Below, in pieces: positions 15,130-25,081 of a stretch of 64,000 bases of DNA. Origin of the DNA: Shewanella loihica PV-4 (lineage in GTDB: Bacteria > Pseudomonadota > Gammaproteobacteria > Enterobacterales > Shewanellaceae); the NCBI RefSeq assembly GCF_000016065.1, contig NC_009092.1:1054001-1118000 (forward strand), given 5' to 3'. The notes below the pieces were generated by a model that did not search any database, had not been told where the DNA came from, and was given only the letters and a program-made list of their open reading frames with translations. Both the position numbers and the translations under genes were made by a program. The first letter of the stretch is position 1, and each line of letters begins with the position of its first letter.

Positions 15130-18100
15130 TTAGCGCTGGCGGCGTCTAAGGCCTGAGAGACCAAGCAGTAGCAGGGTGAAGTAACCTAGGCTGCCGCCGC
15201 CACTCGATTCACTCGGTGGCTCGACAGGTACTATCGGCGCCGCTGTCACAGTGACGGTAAATTGCGTCTCTGTGCTGAGTTCCCCGTCGCTGGCCGAGAT
15301 GACAATTGGGTATTCGCCGCTGGCGGTAAAGTTCATCTCAAGCTGAGTACCATCTAAGGTTATCCCTTCGACACCCGTCGCCGATAGCGTGAGGGTATCG
15401 CCCTCGGCGTCGCTAAAGACCTGGCTGAGATCTAGGCTGACCACTGCGCTGCCCTGTTCGCTTAGCTGGGTCTGAAGGTCGGCAATCGGATTGGCCAGCA
15501 CGGGCGCGGTGTTTTGCGGCACCTCAACCGGCTCTAGGCCTTTTACCTTGATCAGGGTGGCGCCTATGTTGCGCTTAAGCTCGCTTGTGGTGCCCATCTC
15601 GAGCAGGCCATAGTAGGTCTCGCCGGCTTCAAGCGGCTGCAGACTCAGGCTGTCATCCAGATAGCCGTTGACCGACAGGCTCACGTCGAAGCGCTCATCC
15701 TGTGCTACCTGACTTGGCGCCGTGATGTCGAAACTCGCCTGATTGCTGTAGTTCACATGGGTGATCTCCAAGGTCACCTCGTCGGCTTCATCCTCGACCC
15801 TGCCCTCATAGTTGTGGGCAAATATCCAATAGTTGCCGGTTGGCGGGTTTTCCAGGATGCAGCGCTCCTTAGAGTCTACCTCGCCGCTCAGACAGAGCAG
15901 TGAATAGTACATCTCATAGGCATCAGGCATGCCGTCACCGTTCTCATCTATGCCGACATAGAGATCCATGTCGGGTGAGGTGGTGTCGGTTATCTCTACG
16001 ACCAGGCGTTTGGTGTAGGGCTTGACCACGGTCGGCACGCTGAAGATCACCTCAGGATTCGAGTGCGGGCTGCCACGCTCGGCATCGTTAGAGGAGCCAA
16101 TCGCGCTGCCAGTGAAGGACTGCGCCTTATACAGGCCGAAGCCCTTGACCTGGAGTGCATTACTGCCCGAGGTGAAGATATCTTCGATCACCAGCTGGTT
16201 GTCGACATTGTTCATCTCGGCGCTGACTTCCTCGGCCACCTGGCCGGCCTTGAAGCCTATGGTGGCCTGCAGGTGGGTGTCGCTCATGCTGGTATCGGCA
16301 TTGTTAAGCTTGATGTAGCCGTGCACCCACTCATCCACCAGGTTAATGTTGGCGGTCGCCTTGATGGTGAGCACCTGAGATTCCCCCGCGTTGAGGGAGA
16401 AGCTCGATGGGGTCACCTCCAGGGTGAAGCCTGGATTGAGATATTCATACTCGGCGCTCCAGCTGCTGGCCTGGGTCGCGGTGACGGTGCGGGTCCAGCT
16501 GCAGTTGGAGATACACTGGTTTTGCACCATGGAGCTGGTGTTGAGCGCACTGGGATCGCCGCCCATCTCAGGATTAGCCGCCAGATATCCAGCCTTGTCG
16601 ATATCCAGCAGCAGGCCTGCCTTTAATGCCTGGTTGATACGCAGGCTGCCCGCGCCCTGGTCGAAGAAGTCGGAGCGTTCTAGGGTGCCATCATAGTCAT
16701 CGTCCTTGTAGGTGGTCTGATGGGCGGTGCTCATGAAGGCCGATTGCGCCTGAGCCGGTGTCCAGTCTGGATGCGCGGCCTTAAGCAGGGCATAGGCGCC
16801 GGTCACATGGGGCGTGGCCATAGAGGTGCCGGACAAGCTGGCGAATGGAATATGGCCAATCTGCCCCTCGAACAGCCTGTCTTCGGCGTTGGCGGCGTAG
16901 ATATCGACCCCGGGCGCGGCGATATCTGGCGAGAAGATGTTGGGATAGGGCAGGTTAGGCCCGCGAGAGGTGAAGACCCCGGCGATATCACCCAGGCTGG
17001 CGTTTCTGGTGGTTTCTGAGGCTTCAATTGTCGCCTGGTGACCTTCACCGCTGGCCAGCCACTGGGTCAGACGCTCGCCATCGGCGGCATTAAGCTGAAT
17101 GGCAGGCAGAACATGGTTGTCATTGTGCAGCGAATCTACACCATCAGGCATGTTTATCAAGATCATGCCGCCGGCGCCGCCTTCTTTAACATTGATCCCC
17201 TTGCGCACCCGCGCGTTGGTTCCGCGTTCACAGACGACGATCTCACCATCGAAGCTGCCAGCCTCGAAAGGGTCGGTGCACTGGGCGTTGTCGGAATTGA
17301 CGCTGGCCGCCAGAACCACCTTGCCGCTCACCCCTTTGGTCACGCCAAAGCCCATCATGTCGGCGGGTGGCGTCTCGCCGCCATTCATGTTGGTGAGGGA
17401 TTTCTGTTTAAACTCGAGATCGTGGGTGTAGGCGGCGACCGTCGTCACCCAGGGGGCGTTTCCCGGCGAACCTATTGTGCTGGCGCTTGGGCCCGCATTA
17501 CCCGCGGCCACCGCCACATGAATACCCGCCTCGCGGGCGTTGAGGAAGGCTTCGGCGTCGATGGAGGACCAAGGGTCTTTGGCCGAGCCGCCCACAGAGT
17601 AGTTGAGCACCTGTACCCCGTTTTCTATGGCATGTTCAATCGCCTTGAGGGTAAATTCCGGATAACAGGAGCCGGCATCGTCACACACTTGGTAAGAAAC
17701 CAAGTTGGCATGGGGAGCTACGCCGCTGATGGCGTCAAATTCGAAGGCGCTCTTTTCGGCGATGATAGTGCCATCCTCCTCCTGCACCTGCAGATAGAAG
17801 TTGACGTCGTGCAGTATATTGCCCGACGCGGTAGAGGCCACGTGGGAGCCGTGTCCGTTGAAGTCATAGCCCACCTTGACCTTGTTGGCGAGATCCTCAT
17901 AGGCGGGATCGTCCAGGCTGTCGGCCGTGTCCTGACGATATTGGATAAGCTCGGGATAGCTGATGATGCCTATGAGTTTGCCGTTACAAAACTGACTGTA
18001 CTGCTGGCAATCCCCCAGGTACTGGCCGTCGCCTAGGGGGTTCTTGTGCTGGTAGCCATCGGCGCCCACCTCAGCAAAGGAGGGGTGATTGGCGTTGATC

Positions 18101-18729
18101 CCTGTGTCCATCACGCCAACGATAACCCCTTCCCCCTTAGTAGCCTCGACGATTTCATCGCCCTGCCAGACCTGCTTGGCGCCGATAAATTCGGGCCCGG
18201 TGGAGGTTTGAATAAAGTGCAGGCCTATGGGCTCGACACTCAAAACCTCAGGGTCTTTGGCTATGATGTCGGCCTCACCCGGCTTAAGCTTTACCGCCAT
18301 GGCGTTGACGATCAGCTGGTATTCCTGGGTCGGGGTCAGAATACGTTTGAGTTTGCCGTTTAGTCTCTGCTTGATCTTGGCTTGCTGCTGTTTCAGGTAG
18401 CCTCTGTATTGCAGGCTGGCCTTAGACTGGCTGTTCAGCAGACCAGATGCCTGCTTGTTTGACTGGTTGACTTGAATATTGGTGGCGGCAAAGCCCGCCA
18501 GCGAGCCATCATAGCTGGCGACCGGGGCTTCCTTGAAGCGGACGAAGTACATGCCGTCGCTGCGTTGTTTATCGGCGCGTTCGAGTTTGAGTTTTTCTTG
18601 GCCGGGAATAATGGTTTGCAGTGGCTTGGTATCATCGCTAAAGCTTGCGGCGCCAGGGTTGGCATAGCAAGCGCTGGCGATGGCAACCGAGAGTGCACTC
18701 AGTAACAAATTTCTACGACTTGATTTCAT
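15130..18729 (-). CDS. Secreted S8 subtilisin-family protease, GlyGly-CTERM
   Basis: The product has 1199 aa, with AAGG upstream of the ATG at 18729. The order is signal peptide, I9-like propeptide (about 60-170), S8 catalytic domain with Asp208 (VGVMDTGINANHPSF), His293 (FNGHGSHVAST) and Ser636 (LSGTSMATPHV), and a PA insert (about 450-560, GEIVVCERGTNARV) between His and Ser. A fibronectin-like domain and beta modules follow. The tail SSGGGSLGYFTLLLLGLSGL plus arginines is a GlyGly-CTERM sorting signal. The triad is complete, so an active extracellular endopeptidase is expected, probably released or surface-held after rhombosortase cleavage. A catalytically dead relative lies directly upstream, 76 bp away on the same strand. 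Confidence 0.95.
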   Translation of the reverse strand: MKSSRRNLLLSALSVAIASACYANPGAASFSDDTKPLQTIIPGQEKLKLERADKQRSDGMYFVRFKEAPVASYDGSLAGFAATNIQVNQSNKQASGLLNSQSKASLQYRGYLKQQQAKIKQRLNGKLKRILTPTQEYQLIVNAMAVKLKPGEADIIAKDPEVLSVEPIGLHFIQTSTGPEFIGAKQVWQGDEIVEATKGEGVIVGVMDTGINANHPSFAEVGADGYQHKNPLGDGQYLGDCQQYSQFCNGKLIGIISYPELIQYRQDTADSLDDPAYEDLANKVKVGYDFNGHGSHVASTASGNILHDVNFYLQVQEEDGTIIAEKSAFEFDAISGVAPHANLVSYQVCDDAGSCYPEFTLKAIEHAIENGVQVLNYSVGGSAKDPWSSIDAEAFLNAREAGIHVAVAAGNAGPSASTIGSPGNAPWVTTVAAYTHDLEFKQKSLTNMNGGETPPADMMGFGVTKGVSGKVVLAASVNSDNAQCTDPFEAGSFDGEIVVCERGTNARVRKGINVKEGGAGGMILINMPDGVDSLHNDNHVLPAIQLNAADGERLTQWLASGEGHQATIEASETTRNASLGDIAGVFTSRGPNLPYPNIFSPDIAAPGVDIYAANAEDRLFEGQIGHIPFASLSGTSMATPHVTGAYALLKAAHPDWTPAQAQSAFMSTAHQTTYKDDDYDGTLERSDFFDQGAGSLRINQALKAGLLLDIDKAGYLAANPEMGGDPSALNTSSMVQNQCISNCSWTRTVTATQASSWSAEYEYLNPGFTLEVTPSSFSLNAGESQVLTIKATANINLVDEWVHGYIKLNNADTSMSDTHLQATIGFKAGQVAEEVSAEMNNVDNQLVIEDIFTSGSNALQVKGFGLYKAQSFTGSAIGSSNDAERGSPHSNPEVIFSVPTVVKPYTKRLVVEITDTTSPDMDLYVGIDENGDGMPDAYEMYYSLLCLSGEVDSKERCILENPPTGNYWIFAHNYEGRVEDEADEVTLEITHVNYSNQASFDITAPSQVAQDERFDVSLSVNGYLDDSLSLQPLEAGETYYGLLEMGTTSELKRNIGATLIKVKGLEPVEVPQNTAPVLANPIADLQTQLSEQGSAVVSLDLSQVFSDAEGDTLTLSATGVEGITLDGTQLEMNFTASGEYPIVISASDGELSTETQFTVTVTAAPIVPVEPPSESSGGGSLGYFTLLLLGLSGLRRRQR

Positions 18730-18805
18730 TTGAATACCTTAATAGTGGCGAGAAGCGGGATAGCCAACATTGGCTATCCCAATCATGTGAAGACTCAGGA
18801 GCTGC

Positions 18806-21800
18806 CTAGCGGCGGCGACGAACCATGGCCGTCAGTCCCAGCAGTAGCGATAGCCAGCCCAGGGCGCCACCATCGTCGCTTTCCTGTGCCTGGCTCGCCT
18901 CAATCTGCAGCGTGTGGCTAACCTCATGCTCACCGTCGGAGGCGATGATGGTCAGAGGATGACTGCCTTCGCTGTCGACCTGGCCGGTTATCTGAGTGCC
19001 AGAGATGCTCAGGGCGGCGAAGCTGCTGCCTTCTACCTGGTAGCTCAGGCCGTTGCCTTCCATGTCGGTGAACAGGCCGCTCACATCCAGGTTGAAGCTG
19101 GCTGATGAGCCAGACTTGAAGCTCAGTGGTGCGACTTTCAGTGATGCTGCAACTGCTTCATTCAGCTCGGGCGCCATATCATTGATGTCCTGTACCATGA
19201 CGGTCAGGGTCTCGGTTTCGCCTATGCTGTTCCCGCGCTGAGACGTGATCTTGACTTCGAACTCGCGGTTGTTCTCGAAATCCAAGGCCTCAGGATTGGC
19301 CACATAGAGCTCGAAGGTCTCCTGATTGATGGCAAACGGTGTACCGACAAGGGTATTGGTAATATGTAGTTCGAAGGCCGTATATGAACTCGAGCCCGAG
19401 GTAAAGAAGCCCTGGGTATCGAGGGCTATCTCGCCGACGACTGTGCCAACCTCAGCATTTTCCTCTACGCTAAACACCTGTCCGGCTTTGGCTTTTGCAA
19501 TTGCCGAACCGTCATCGTCCACCAGGGCGTTGTAGCCTATTTGCATGAAGTCGTCGTTAAGGCTCACCACCATGAAGCCCTTAGGCTCGGGTAGCCTGCC
19601 AAAACCACCTAGCTCAGAGGTGCCCACAGAGGCGATATAGACTTCCTCACCAGGCTGGGCCGTATAGGTCTGCTCGAAGGCCAGATCGCCGACCACCTGG
19701 TCGTCCTCCTTACCGGCGAAACCTATCTTGAGCGAGCGATCGAATACGGTTTCAGAGCACACCTCTTCGCCGCTAAACCAGTCTAGGTAGCAAGATTCTT
19801 CCGTGGTGTAGCTGCCGCCCTTGATGGGGTTGAACTGAGTGATAGGCTCATATTGCGCCTTGCCCGTGTGGCGGTCGGTTTCGATATGGAAGCCAAAGTT
19901 TTGGTCGAAATCCTCGACACTATCCAGCTCGTGGTGGAACATATCTTCCAGACAGACCTGCGACACGATATTTCTCCCGTTGTTGGCAAAGAAGGTCGGC
20001 AGCGTCGATTCCTTATAGCGGCCCGTAGGGTTTGAATAGTCGTAAGGCAGGTTGAGATCGATCACATAGGTGGTGGGTTGTCCCTTGTCGTTGAGGGCGA
20101 CGAAGGGTTGGTTCACCTTCTGTGCGTCATCATAGATGTAGGCGCCTTCGAAGCTCTTGTCCCAGCCGTTCTCCTTAACCGTGGCCTCATAGAAAAGGTC
20201 ATAGGTAAACAGGCGCGGTCCACGTTCGAAGAAGTTGGGCAGGGCCACATCCGCTGGTTGAAACAGGCTGACGGCGATGTTCAGTTTTTTGCCGGTCACA
20301 CTGCACTGGGCGTCATCATAGACAGCACCACCGACCGCCTTGATCATGTGCCCCTTCAGCCCCTGTAGCTTCTCGGGCAGGGTCGGGTTTTGCAGCAGCA
20401 ATGGGTAGGCCTGGTAAGTAGTTGCTGTGTTCGACTCGTTAACGAACGACGCCACATAGCCCTGATAGTTCAGCGAGCCAGATTCGGTATCTGGATAGAG
20501 CTCGCGGCCCCAATTCAGGTGCTCCCATTCTGTCTTGCCCAGATCTGGGTTATAGCCCAGGTAGTTAGGGTACTCGATGGCGTTGGGCTTCTTAGTGATG
20601 CTGGTGTTGCTGCGCGCCTTCACCATCCAGCCCAGGTTGATCTCGGGCTGATCATCTGCGCTCAGGCTGATGTAGCCGTTAAGCTCGGTGGCCTTGAGGT
20701 TGGCATCCACATGGTCGCCTGTACCCATCAGTGGCCACTGGGGCAGCTTGTCGCCCGTTATGGTCAGGGTGAGCGGCAGGATCACGCTCGAGTGCGCCGG
20801 AATGTTCACGCTCTCGGGCAGGCTCATGGTCAGCGCCTGGTAGCCGGCCTTGTCCCCGGTCATCTTGTAGGAGAGTTGATAGGTTTGCGCCGTATCTGAG
20901 AGGTTTCTCAGGGTTATGCGCTTATGCAGCGTCTTGCTTTGGGCGACCTCATGCATGCCAAACTGCACATAGGGCTGGTTGCTGCTGGTTTCCCAGGCAA
21001 CGATAGGCGAGGCGATGGCGTTGGTGAGGTTTTCGACACCATGGCCCATAGCATAAAGCTCTGCTGGGGTCACGCCGTCACTCTCCAGGATTGAAGAGAT
21101 GTCGGCGGTATTGGCCAGCAGGGCCTTGATCTCGGCGGGACCGAAGCCTGGGTGCTGGCTCTTGATCACGGCTGCCGCCGCCGCGATGCGCGCCGCACCT
21201 GTGAAGGCGCCGCTGCGACTCCCCAGCTTGGCGGCGGTCTCATCTGGGTTAGAGATCTTGGCGACTGGCTGCTCATCGGTAAAGGTAACTATCTCAGGCT
21301 TAAGGGCCTGGGAGCCGCGCACCGGGCCCATAGGTGCCCAGTCGGGAATGACCTTGCTCTCGCCATCCTCGCCATGGTTGACGGCGCCGACGGTAATGGC
21401 CGAAGTGGCGCTACCTTCGCTGGAGATCCAGTTGCGATGTTTGGCCTCGGCATCGCCAAATAGCGAGTAGAGGCCCAGGTTACCGGCGTGGGTCACCACT
21501 GTCATGCCTTGAGCTGAGACGCGTTCGATCAGCATCTGCAGCAGGCTAGGGGAGGCGTTGCCGTCGATGTCGAAGAAGGCGCCCGCGCCCGCCGCGTCGA
21601 TCAGGGCGATATCCAGATGATCGCTAGTGTCGCCATCCTGGTTAGGATCCATGGCATGTTCGAAGGCCGAGACAATGGAGTTAAGGCTGGGGCCAGAGGC
21701 CGATACCCTGCCGTTCTTCTCCATCACGTTATACACCTTGTAAGCGTGTAGCTTGGCGCCTGGTGCGAGCTGATGCACTATACTGGCGATCTCAGTGCCC

Positions 21801-22561
21801 GTGCCTGTGGGGTAGACCCAGCCATTATAGGCTTCATATTCTAGGTTCTGATCTATCGGGTTGGCATCGTTGCCATAGTTTTCGCTGACAAAGTCCCAGC
21901 CCCCGGCCACGACATCAGTGGGGAAACCTGCGTACTCGATGGCCCCATTTTCAAGAGCTTCCAGGTAGCTGCCTGCCGGTGGCGGCGTTTCGGGGTCATT
22001 GTCTTCACCATAGACGCCAGAGCCGCCGAAGATTGGCAGGGTATAGTCGATACCGGTAGAGATGATGGCGATGCTGACGCCTGTGCCTGCGGTCTCTTTA
22101 CCTGTGTAGGGGCTCATCAGCTCGTTAGCTTGTTCGCTGAGGGGGCTGGCTTCTTGGCTGGCGATGCGTGAGCGAGCTTGGGCTATCGAGGTCTGCTCGC
22201 TAAAGAGCTGCTCGCCGTGAAAGGTTTGGGCGATGGCATCCAGTGCACGGATCTTGGCCAGCGCATCTTGCTGTACCTCGACGGTGACGGTATTGGCCAG
22301 TAGATGGCTGCTGCCTACCAGGCGTGCCTGTGGGTCTATGGCCTGGATCTGCTTAAGTAGCTGCGCCTGTTGGTTGAGGGCATCCTGGGCGCTGAGCTGG
22401 CTAGCGGCTTTGTCTGTCTGCGCCAGTGAGAAAGTGTAGGTCGCCCTGGTCTGCGCCTGCTCCACGCCAAAGGCTGAGATCGATTCTGTCTTGGCCTGTA
22501 GGGCGCTGGAGAGAATGGCGGTCGAGACGCACAATGCTAGGGTGCATTTGGTAAATTTCAT
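18806..22561 (-). CDS. Subtilase-like pseudoprotease with cadherin module and GlyGly-CTERM
   Basis: The product has 1251 aa, and AAGGAAAGGAC precedes the ATG at 22561. The signal peptide is MKFTKCTLALCVSTAILSSA. The protein aligns by motif to S8 proteases, yet the triad is replaced: IAIISTGIDY has Ser168 where DTG is expected, YPTGTGTEIAS has Thr254 where the HGTH histidine is expected, and SGAFTGAARIAAA has Phe453 where the GTS serine is expected. THAGNLG keeps the oxyanion asparagine. A cadherin-like domain (SVEENAEVGTVVGEI to VMVQDINDMAPEL) and an Ig-like module precede the tail DDGGALGWLSLLLGLTAMV plus arginines. The reading frame is intact, so this is a maintained non-enzymatic protein, perhaps a binding or chaperone partner of the neighbouring protease. 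Confidence 0.9.
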   Translation of the reverse strand: MKFTKCTLALCVSTAILSSALQAKTESISAFGVEQAQTRATYTFSLAQTDKAASQLSAQDALNQQAQLLKQIQAIDPQARLVGSSHLLANTVTVEVQQDALAKIRALDAIAQTFHGEQLFSEQTSIAQARSRIASQEASPLSEQANELMSPYTGKETAGTGVSIAIISTGIDYTLPIFGGSGVYGEDNDPETPPPAGSYLEALENGAIEYAGFPTDVVAGGWDFVSENYGNDANPIDQNLEYEAYNGWVYPTGTGTEIASIVHQLAPGAKLHAYKVYNVMEKNGRVSASGPSLNSIVSAFEHAMDPNQDGDTSDHLDIALIDAAGAGAFFDIDGNASPSLLQMLIERVSAQGMTVVTHAGNLGLYSLFGDAEAKHRNWISSEGSATSAITVGAVNHGEDGESKVIPDWAPMGPVRGSQALKPEIVTFTDEQPVAKISNPDETAAKLGSRSGAFTGAARIAAAAAVIKSQHPGFGPAEIKALLANTADISSILESDGVTPAELYAMGHGVENLTNAIASPIVAWETSSNQPYVQFGMHEVAQSKTLHKRITLRNLSDTAQTYQLSYKMTGDKAGYQALTMSLPESVNIPAHSSVILPLTLTITGDKLPQWPLMGTGDHVDANLKATELNGYISLSADDQPEINLGWMVKARSNTSITKKPNAIEYPNYLGYNPDLGKTEWEHLNWGRELYPDTESGSLNYQGYVASFVNESNTATTYQAYPLLLQNPTLPEKLQGLKGHMIKAVGGAVYDDAQCSVTGKKLNIAVSLFQPADVALPNFFERGPRLFTYDLFYEATVKENGWDKSFEGAYIYDDAQKVNQPFVALNDKGQPTTYVIDLNLPYDYSNPTGRYKESTLPTFFANNGRNIVSQVCLEDMFHHELDSVEDFDQNFGFHIETDRHTGKAQYEPITQFNPIKGGSYTTEESCYLDWFSGEEVCSETVFDRSLKIGFAGKEDDQVVGDLAFEQTYTAQPGEEVYIASVGTSELGGFGRLPEPKGFMVVSLNDDFMQIGYNALVDDDGSAIAKAKAGQVFSVEENAEVGTVVGEIALDTQGFFTSGSSSYTAFELHITNTLVGTPFAINQETFELYVANPEALDFENNREFEVKITSQRGNSIGETETLTVMVQDINDMAPELNEAVAASLKVAPLSFKSGSSASFNLDVSGLFTDMEGNGLSYQVEGSSFAALSISGTQITGQVDSEGSHPLTIIASDGEHEVSHTLQIEASQAQESDDGGALGWLSLLLGLTAMVRRRR

Positions 22562-22711
22562 GTCCTTTCCTTCTTGTTATTGTGTGCTGTCGAGTCAATG
22601 GATTTTGACTGTCACAATTTAATAACGTGAAGGTAATAAGCGCACAACGAAGGGCGTCTCGATTATTCGCCGTTTTTTGCTCTATGAGGGCATTTTTTAT
22701 CTCTTTAAAAT

Positions 22712-22729
22712 ATCTAATTCAAATTAGAT
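22712..22729. promoter_or_regulatory. Perfect AT-rich palindrome, operator or weak terminator
   Basis: ATCTAATT-CA-AATTAGAT lies 14 bp past the stop of the CadC-like gene and about 150 bp before the pseudoprotease start. It could bind a dimeric regulator such as the adjacent CadC-like protein. It could also end transcription, although no long T run follows. Confidence 0.35.
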
Positions 22730-22742
22730 CAATTAGTTAAAT

Positions 22743-24833
22743 CTATTCTGTCACCAGCTTGTAACCGAAGACATCGGCCTCGTTGGCCAGTTTTAAGGTG
22801 ACCAGGAAGGAGTGGCCATCCGCCGGCGCAAGGCCGAAAAACTTGCGCACCGCATCTGGGGCAAAACTTTGCACTAACTCTGGCTTGTGGTCATTGTCGG
22901 CAAGAGAGATACGCATGATGGCGTCGCGCTCGGCATCGCGACTCAAGAAATAGAGATAGCCCTGCTCATAATAGAAGGCGCCGTAGTCATACTTGGCTAA
23001 CTTGTCGGTGATCAGCGTCATCTGGTTCGTGGTGCGATCCAGATGCCAGATGCCGTTCTGATCGAACTTGGACAGATAGAGATGGTTGGCGTCCTGACCC
23101 TCGATGGCGTAGACACCTTGCTGCTGGGGGATCTTTTCAAGCTCGCCAGATTTGACATTCAGCTTATAGATGCCGTTTTTTTTCTTGGCGAAGCCCTTGA
23201 AGTAGAGGGCTTCGCCATCCGCCGACCAGCTCAAGTTATCGGCCTCGATCCCCTGGATATCGATGGCGCGAAAGTTCTCAGATTCTATGTTGCCTATGTA
23301 GAGGGTGCGGCCCGTGTCGGAGATGATATTGACCGCAAAGTCGCTGCTCACGGGAGAGATAGCCGGCACGCCGACATTACCGAGAGAGTGGGTGATGTTC
23401 TTGCTGCTCACCTTGTTGTTGCGCCAGATAGACCAGAGGGCAGAGCGGTTGGAGAGAAACAGGATATCGCCAGTGGCATTGGCATACTTACCATACATGT
23501 CACGGGAGGAGGAGGAAATGCGCCTGAGCTGCTTGCCATCACCGTAGGCCTGCTGGGTGATGTACTCCTTGGAGATATGTTCGGTCACATAGAGCATGGC
23601 TTGTGTGTCAGAGAGGCTGATGCTGCTGGGTAAGCCAGATTGCGCCAGCGGTGCCAGCTGGCTGCCGTCCATAAGAATACGGGAGATGATGGCCGCCGCG
23701 CCGTCGAGATTGTTGACGTAAAACAGCTGCTCGCGGGCCGAGTAGTCGAAATCGACTATGCTGGGGCTGTTTTGGATAAGCTCAAGCTCACTGCCATCCG
23801 CCGTCTGTAGGATCAGGCTGAGCAAGTTGGAGGCCGCCCGCTCGCGAATGAAGGCCAGCTGGGTATCCTGGTCCAGCCATTTGGGGGCGTAGTCTATCTC
23901 GTTCTTATCGGGAAAACTCACCTGCTGATGCTCAGCCGTGTCGAAGTTGTAGGCCATTAGGGCCACGCGGTCCTGCATCTTCTTGGCGTAGAGCAGGCGT
24001 TTGTCATCGATCCCGGACCAGGAGACGATGCGCTTATAGGGGATATAGAAACAGTCGGAGGCGATGAGTTGGTCGGTGTTATCCAAAAGGTTTCTCACCC
24101 TGACCTGACAGCCACCAGCCGGGTCGAGACGCACATAGGCCAGCTTTTCATCGGAGCGTGACCAGGCGGGGGAGGCCTCTTCGTTGTTCTCGAAGGAGAT
24201 CAGGGTCAGCGGTGCATCGACCTGACTCAGCTCCTTGATATAGATCTTGCCGCTCAGGGAGTTGTCGCGCCACTGCATGGCCAGTCGCTGGCCATCATGG
24301 GACACGGCGATATGCTCTTCGACCCCACCATAGTTGGTCACCTTGAGCTTGGTTGGGTTTGTGACAGGCCGTAGCTGGCTGAGCTGCACGGGTTGCTCGT
24401 CGGTAACCTCGCTCCAGGTTAGCCAAAGGAGCAGAGCTGTTATGAGTGAAATAGCGATAAAGGCTGCGTAGCGGGTATAGGAGCGAGTCGGGCCTGAGGT
24501 TGTTTGGCTGTCGATGGGCTGCACCGTCAGGGTGAGTTGATAGCCGAGTTTAGGCAGGGTATTAAACACCTCCTCTTCGACCCCCAGATCCTTAAAGGTT
24601 TTTCTCAGTACCCAGATGCCGTTGGTGAAGCCCTTCTTGCCGACCCCTTCGTTGCCTAGCCAGATGGTGTCGATCGCCTGTTGGCGCGAGACGACATTGT
24701 CTGGACTGTCGATGAAGAGCATCAGGAGTTCGAAGACTTTGGAGGAGAGTTTTATGCTGCTGTCTGCGTGTTTTAATGACATTAACTTGCAGTCTAATTC
24801 GCATCCGCCTATCTGGTAGCTTAGCTTGGTCAT
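22743..24833 (-). CDS. CadC-like membrane transcriptional regulator with PD40 propeller
   Basis: The product has 696 aa. Residues 1-105 form an OmpR/PhoB-type winged helix (LSSKVFELLMLFIDSPDNVV, QQAIDTIWLGNEGVGKKG, WVLRKTFKDLG, FNTLPKLGYQL). A single transmembrane segment follows at about 122-142. The large C-terminal part is periplasmic and made of PD40/TolB-like propeller blades (for example LAMQWRDNSLSGKIYIKEL, EEASPAWSRSDEKLAYVRL). This is the layout of CadC/ToxR-type one-component sensors, with signal perception outside and DNA binding inside. No aspartate phosphorylation domain is present. It is immediately upstream of the subtilase pair on the same strand, so it may control them. The ligand is unknown. 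Confidence 0.88.
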   Translation of the reverse strand: MTKLSYQIGGCELDCKLMSLKHADSSIKLSSKVFELLMLFIDSPDNVVSRQQAIDTIWLGNEGVGKKGFTNGIWVLRKTFKDLGVEEEVFNTLPKLGYQLTLTVQPIDSQTTSGPTRSYTRYAAFIAISLITALLLWLTWSEVTDEQPVQLSQLRPVTNPTKLKVTNYGGVEEHIAVSHDGQRLAMQWRDNSLSGKIYIKELSQVDAPLTLISFENNEEASPAWSRSDEKLAYVRLDPAGGCQVRVRNLLDNTDQLIASDCFYIPYKRIVSWSGIDDKRLLYAKKMQDRVALMAYNFDTAEHQQVSFPDKNEIDYAPKWLDQDTQLAFIRERAASNLLSLILQTADGSELELIQNSPSIVDFDYSAREQLFYVNNLDGAAAIISRILMDGSQLAPLAQSGLPSSISLSDTQAMLYVTEHISKEYITQQAYGDGKQLRRISSSSRDMYGKYANATGDILFLSNRSALWSIWRNNKVSSKNITHSLGNVGVPAISPVSSDFAVNIISDTGRTLYIGNIESENFRAIDIQGIEADNLSWSADGEALYFKGFAKKKNGIYKLNVKSGELEKIPQQQGVYAIEGQDANHLYLSKFDQNGIWHLDRTTNQMTLITDKLAKYDYGAFYYEQGYLYFLSRDAERDAIMRISLADNDHKPELVQSFAPDAVRKFFGLAPADGHSFLVTLKLANEADVFGYKLVTE

Positions 24834-25081
24834 TAAATGAGGGTCCGTACATTATTGTTATTCTTATGTGAACATCATAGGGGGAGAGTCGAGTTTGGCT
24901 CAAGAGTCCTTGAATAGTTATTATTACAGCATCTTCTAACATACTGTTTCTTAAATGGTTTAAAAGGTTACAATTTGCTACAAAGCGGTGAAACGGCCGC
25001 CAGCCGTCATCTCCGAGCCAAGCTGACCTACACTGAGTAGATAGGTTTGCTGGGCATTTGGGCCCCAACGGAGTGACAGAG

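Noticed and set aside
17038..18036. 332-codon plus-strand frame opposite the active subtilase
   Set aside because: It lies wholly antisense to a well-supported gene with clear protease motifs; the frame is a composition effect of GC-rich coding DNA.
24592..25068. 158-codon minus-strand frame overlapping the CadC-like gene start
   Set aside because: It is an alternate frame of the regulator N-terminus; its own N-terminus is not plausible.
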